Of a stretch of DNA of 5,716 nt, positions 5,507 to 5,716 are shown one piece after another. Under the pieces are notes generated by a model. It saw nothing but the letters and a program-made list of their open reading frames with translations, was not told the DNA's origin and searched no databases. The DNA is from an uncultured Clostridia bacterium (GTDB taxonomy: Bacteria > Bacillota > Clostridia > Oscillospirales > Acutalibacteraceae): NCBI GenBank assembly GCA_947624755.1, contig CANQLQ010000136.1, positions 1 through 5,716 on the forward strand. The letters run 5' to 3'. Made by a program: the position numbers and the translations under genes. Position 1 is the first letter of the stretch; every line of letters begins with the position of its first letter.

Positions 5507-5535
5507 ATTATATCACTCAATACTTACTATGTCAA
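5507..5535 (-). promoter_or_regulatory. Consensus sigma-A promoter of the metY leader transcript
   Basis: Minus strand: perfect -35 TTGACA (5530-5535), a 17-bp spacer and perfect -10 TATAAT (5507-5512), preceded by TGA for an extended -10. Predicted initiation is near 5500, giving a metY leader RNA of about 190 nt. I looked for SAM-I riboswitch and T-box signatures in this leader and saw none. Confidence 0.88.
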
Positions 5536-5646
5536 TAGGTTTTATAGTATTTTTTTGAAAATCTGTGAAAAATTTTTAAGGAAGGCTGCTTGCCGGATTT
5601 ATGACTGTAGCAGTGTGGTTGATTTTTGGTTTGAGCTTTTTTGTTT

Positions 5647-5662
5647 TAATTTGTGCAAATTA
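5647..5662. promoter_or_regulatory. 16-bp palindrome upstream of the metY promoter
   Basis: TAATTTG (5647-5653) and CAAATTA (5656-5662) form a perfect 7-bp inverted repeat around TG. It lies more than 100 bp upstream of the metY leader promoter. It could be a protein-binding site or part of the intergenic repeat ending at 5709. Its function is unknown. Confidence 0.3.
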
Positions 5663-5683
5663 TCGGTTTTGACTGCCGTCGGC

Positions 5684-5709
5684 GAACTTTTCTTTTGAAA
5701 GAAAAGTTC
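5684..5709. repeat. 26-bp perfect hairpin repeat at the right edge
   Basis: GAACTTTTCTTT (5684-5695) and AAAGAAAAGTTC (5698-5709) are perfect 12-bp inverted arms around TG. A GC-rich dyad, GCCG-T-CGGC, lies just before at about 5675-5683. The arrangement looks like a dispersed intergenic palindromic repeat rather than a gene terminator, as no gene end is visible beside it. It may also be the boundary of a larger repeat running out of the window. Confidence 0.5.
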
Positions 5710-5716
5710 CAAAAGA

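Noticed and set aside
5456..5698. Plus-strand 80-codon ORF in the metY upstream region
   Set aside because: It overlaps the minus-strand consensus promoter, the leader ORF and two palindromes, has no Shine-Dalgarno site, and has a Phe/Cys/Leu-rich composition expected from A/T-rich intergenic DNA.

Overview
The window looks like a piece of a low-GC Firmicutes chromosome, most likely an anaerobic gut-type Clostridium relative (Oscillospiraceae/Ruminococcaceae-like). This rests on A/T-rich intergenic DNA, sigma-A promoters with 17-bp spacers and extended -10 boxes, strong AGAGGT/GGAGG Shine-Dalgarno sites, clostridial-type protein sequences, and GC-rich hairpin repeats between genes. The taxonomic placement is inference.

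Layout, left to right. Positions 1-360 are a non-coding cluster of degenerate direct repeats interleaved with GC-rich hairpins, lying 3' of a minus-strand nicotinate phosphoribosyltransferase gene (pncB, 390-1895). A 294-bp divergent intergenic region (1896-2189) carries a 21-bp palindrome in front of pncB. It also carries a near-perfect promoter with several inverted repeats in front of a small plus-strand XRE/Cro-type regulator gene (2190-2435). A rho-independent terminator follows the regulator. It converges on murD (2517-3860, minus), which has its own promoter. A bidirectional terminator (3957-3988) separates murD from metY (4039-5307, minus), an O-acetylhomoserine sulfhydrylase. Positions 5308-5716 are intergenic: a metY leader with a consensus promoter and an apparent 19-codon upstream ORF, then small palindromes up to the right edge.

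The genes are unrelated housekeeping functions (NAD salvage, peptidoglycan precursor synthesis, sulfur amino-acid synthesis) and appear to be separate transcription units, so no multi-gene system is visible. The two most interesting items both concern metY. First, a well-supported 19-codon leader ORF ending Met-Cys-stop lies between a consensus promoter and this sulfur-assimilation gene, suggesting an attenuation-type control. Second, the MetY protein lacks about eight residues, including the normally conserved Gly-His, immediately after its PLP lysine; this is either a damaged or variant enzyme or an assembly error.
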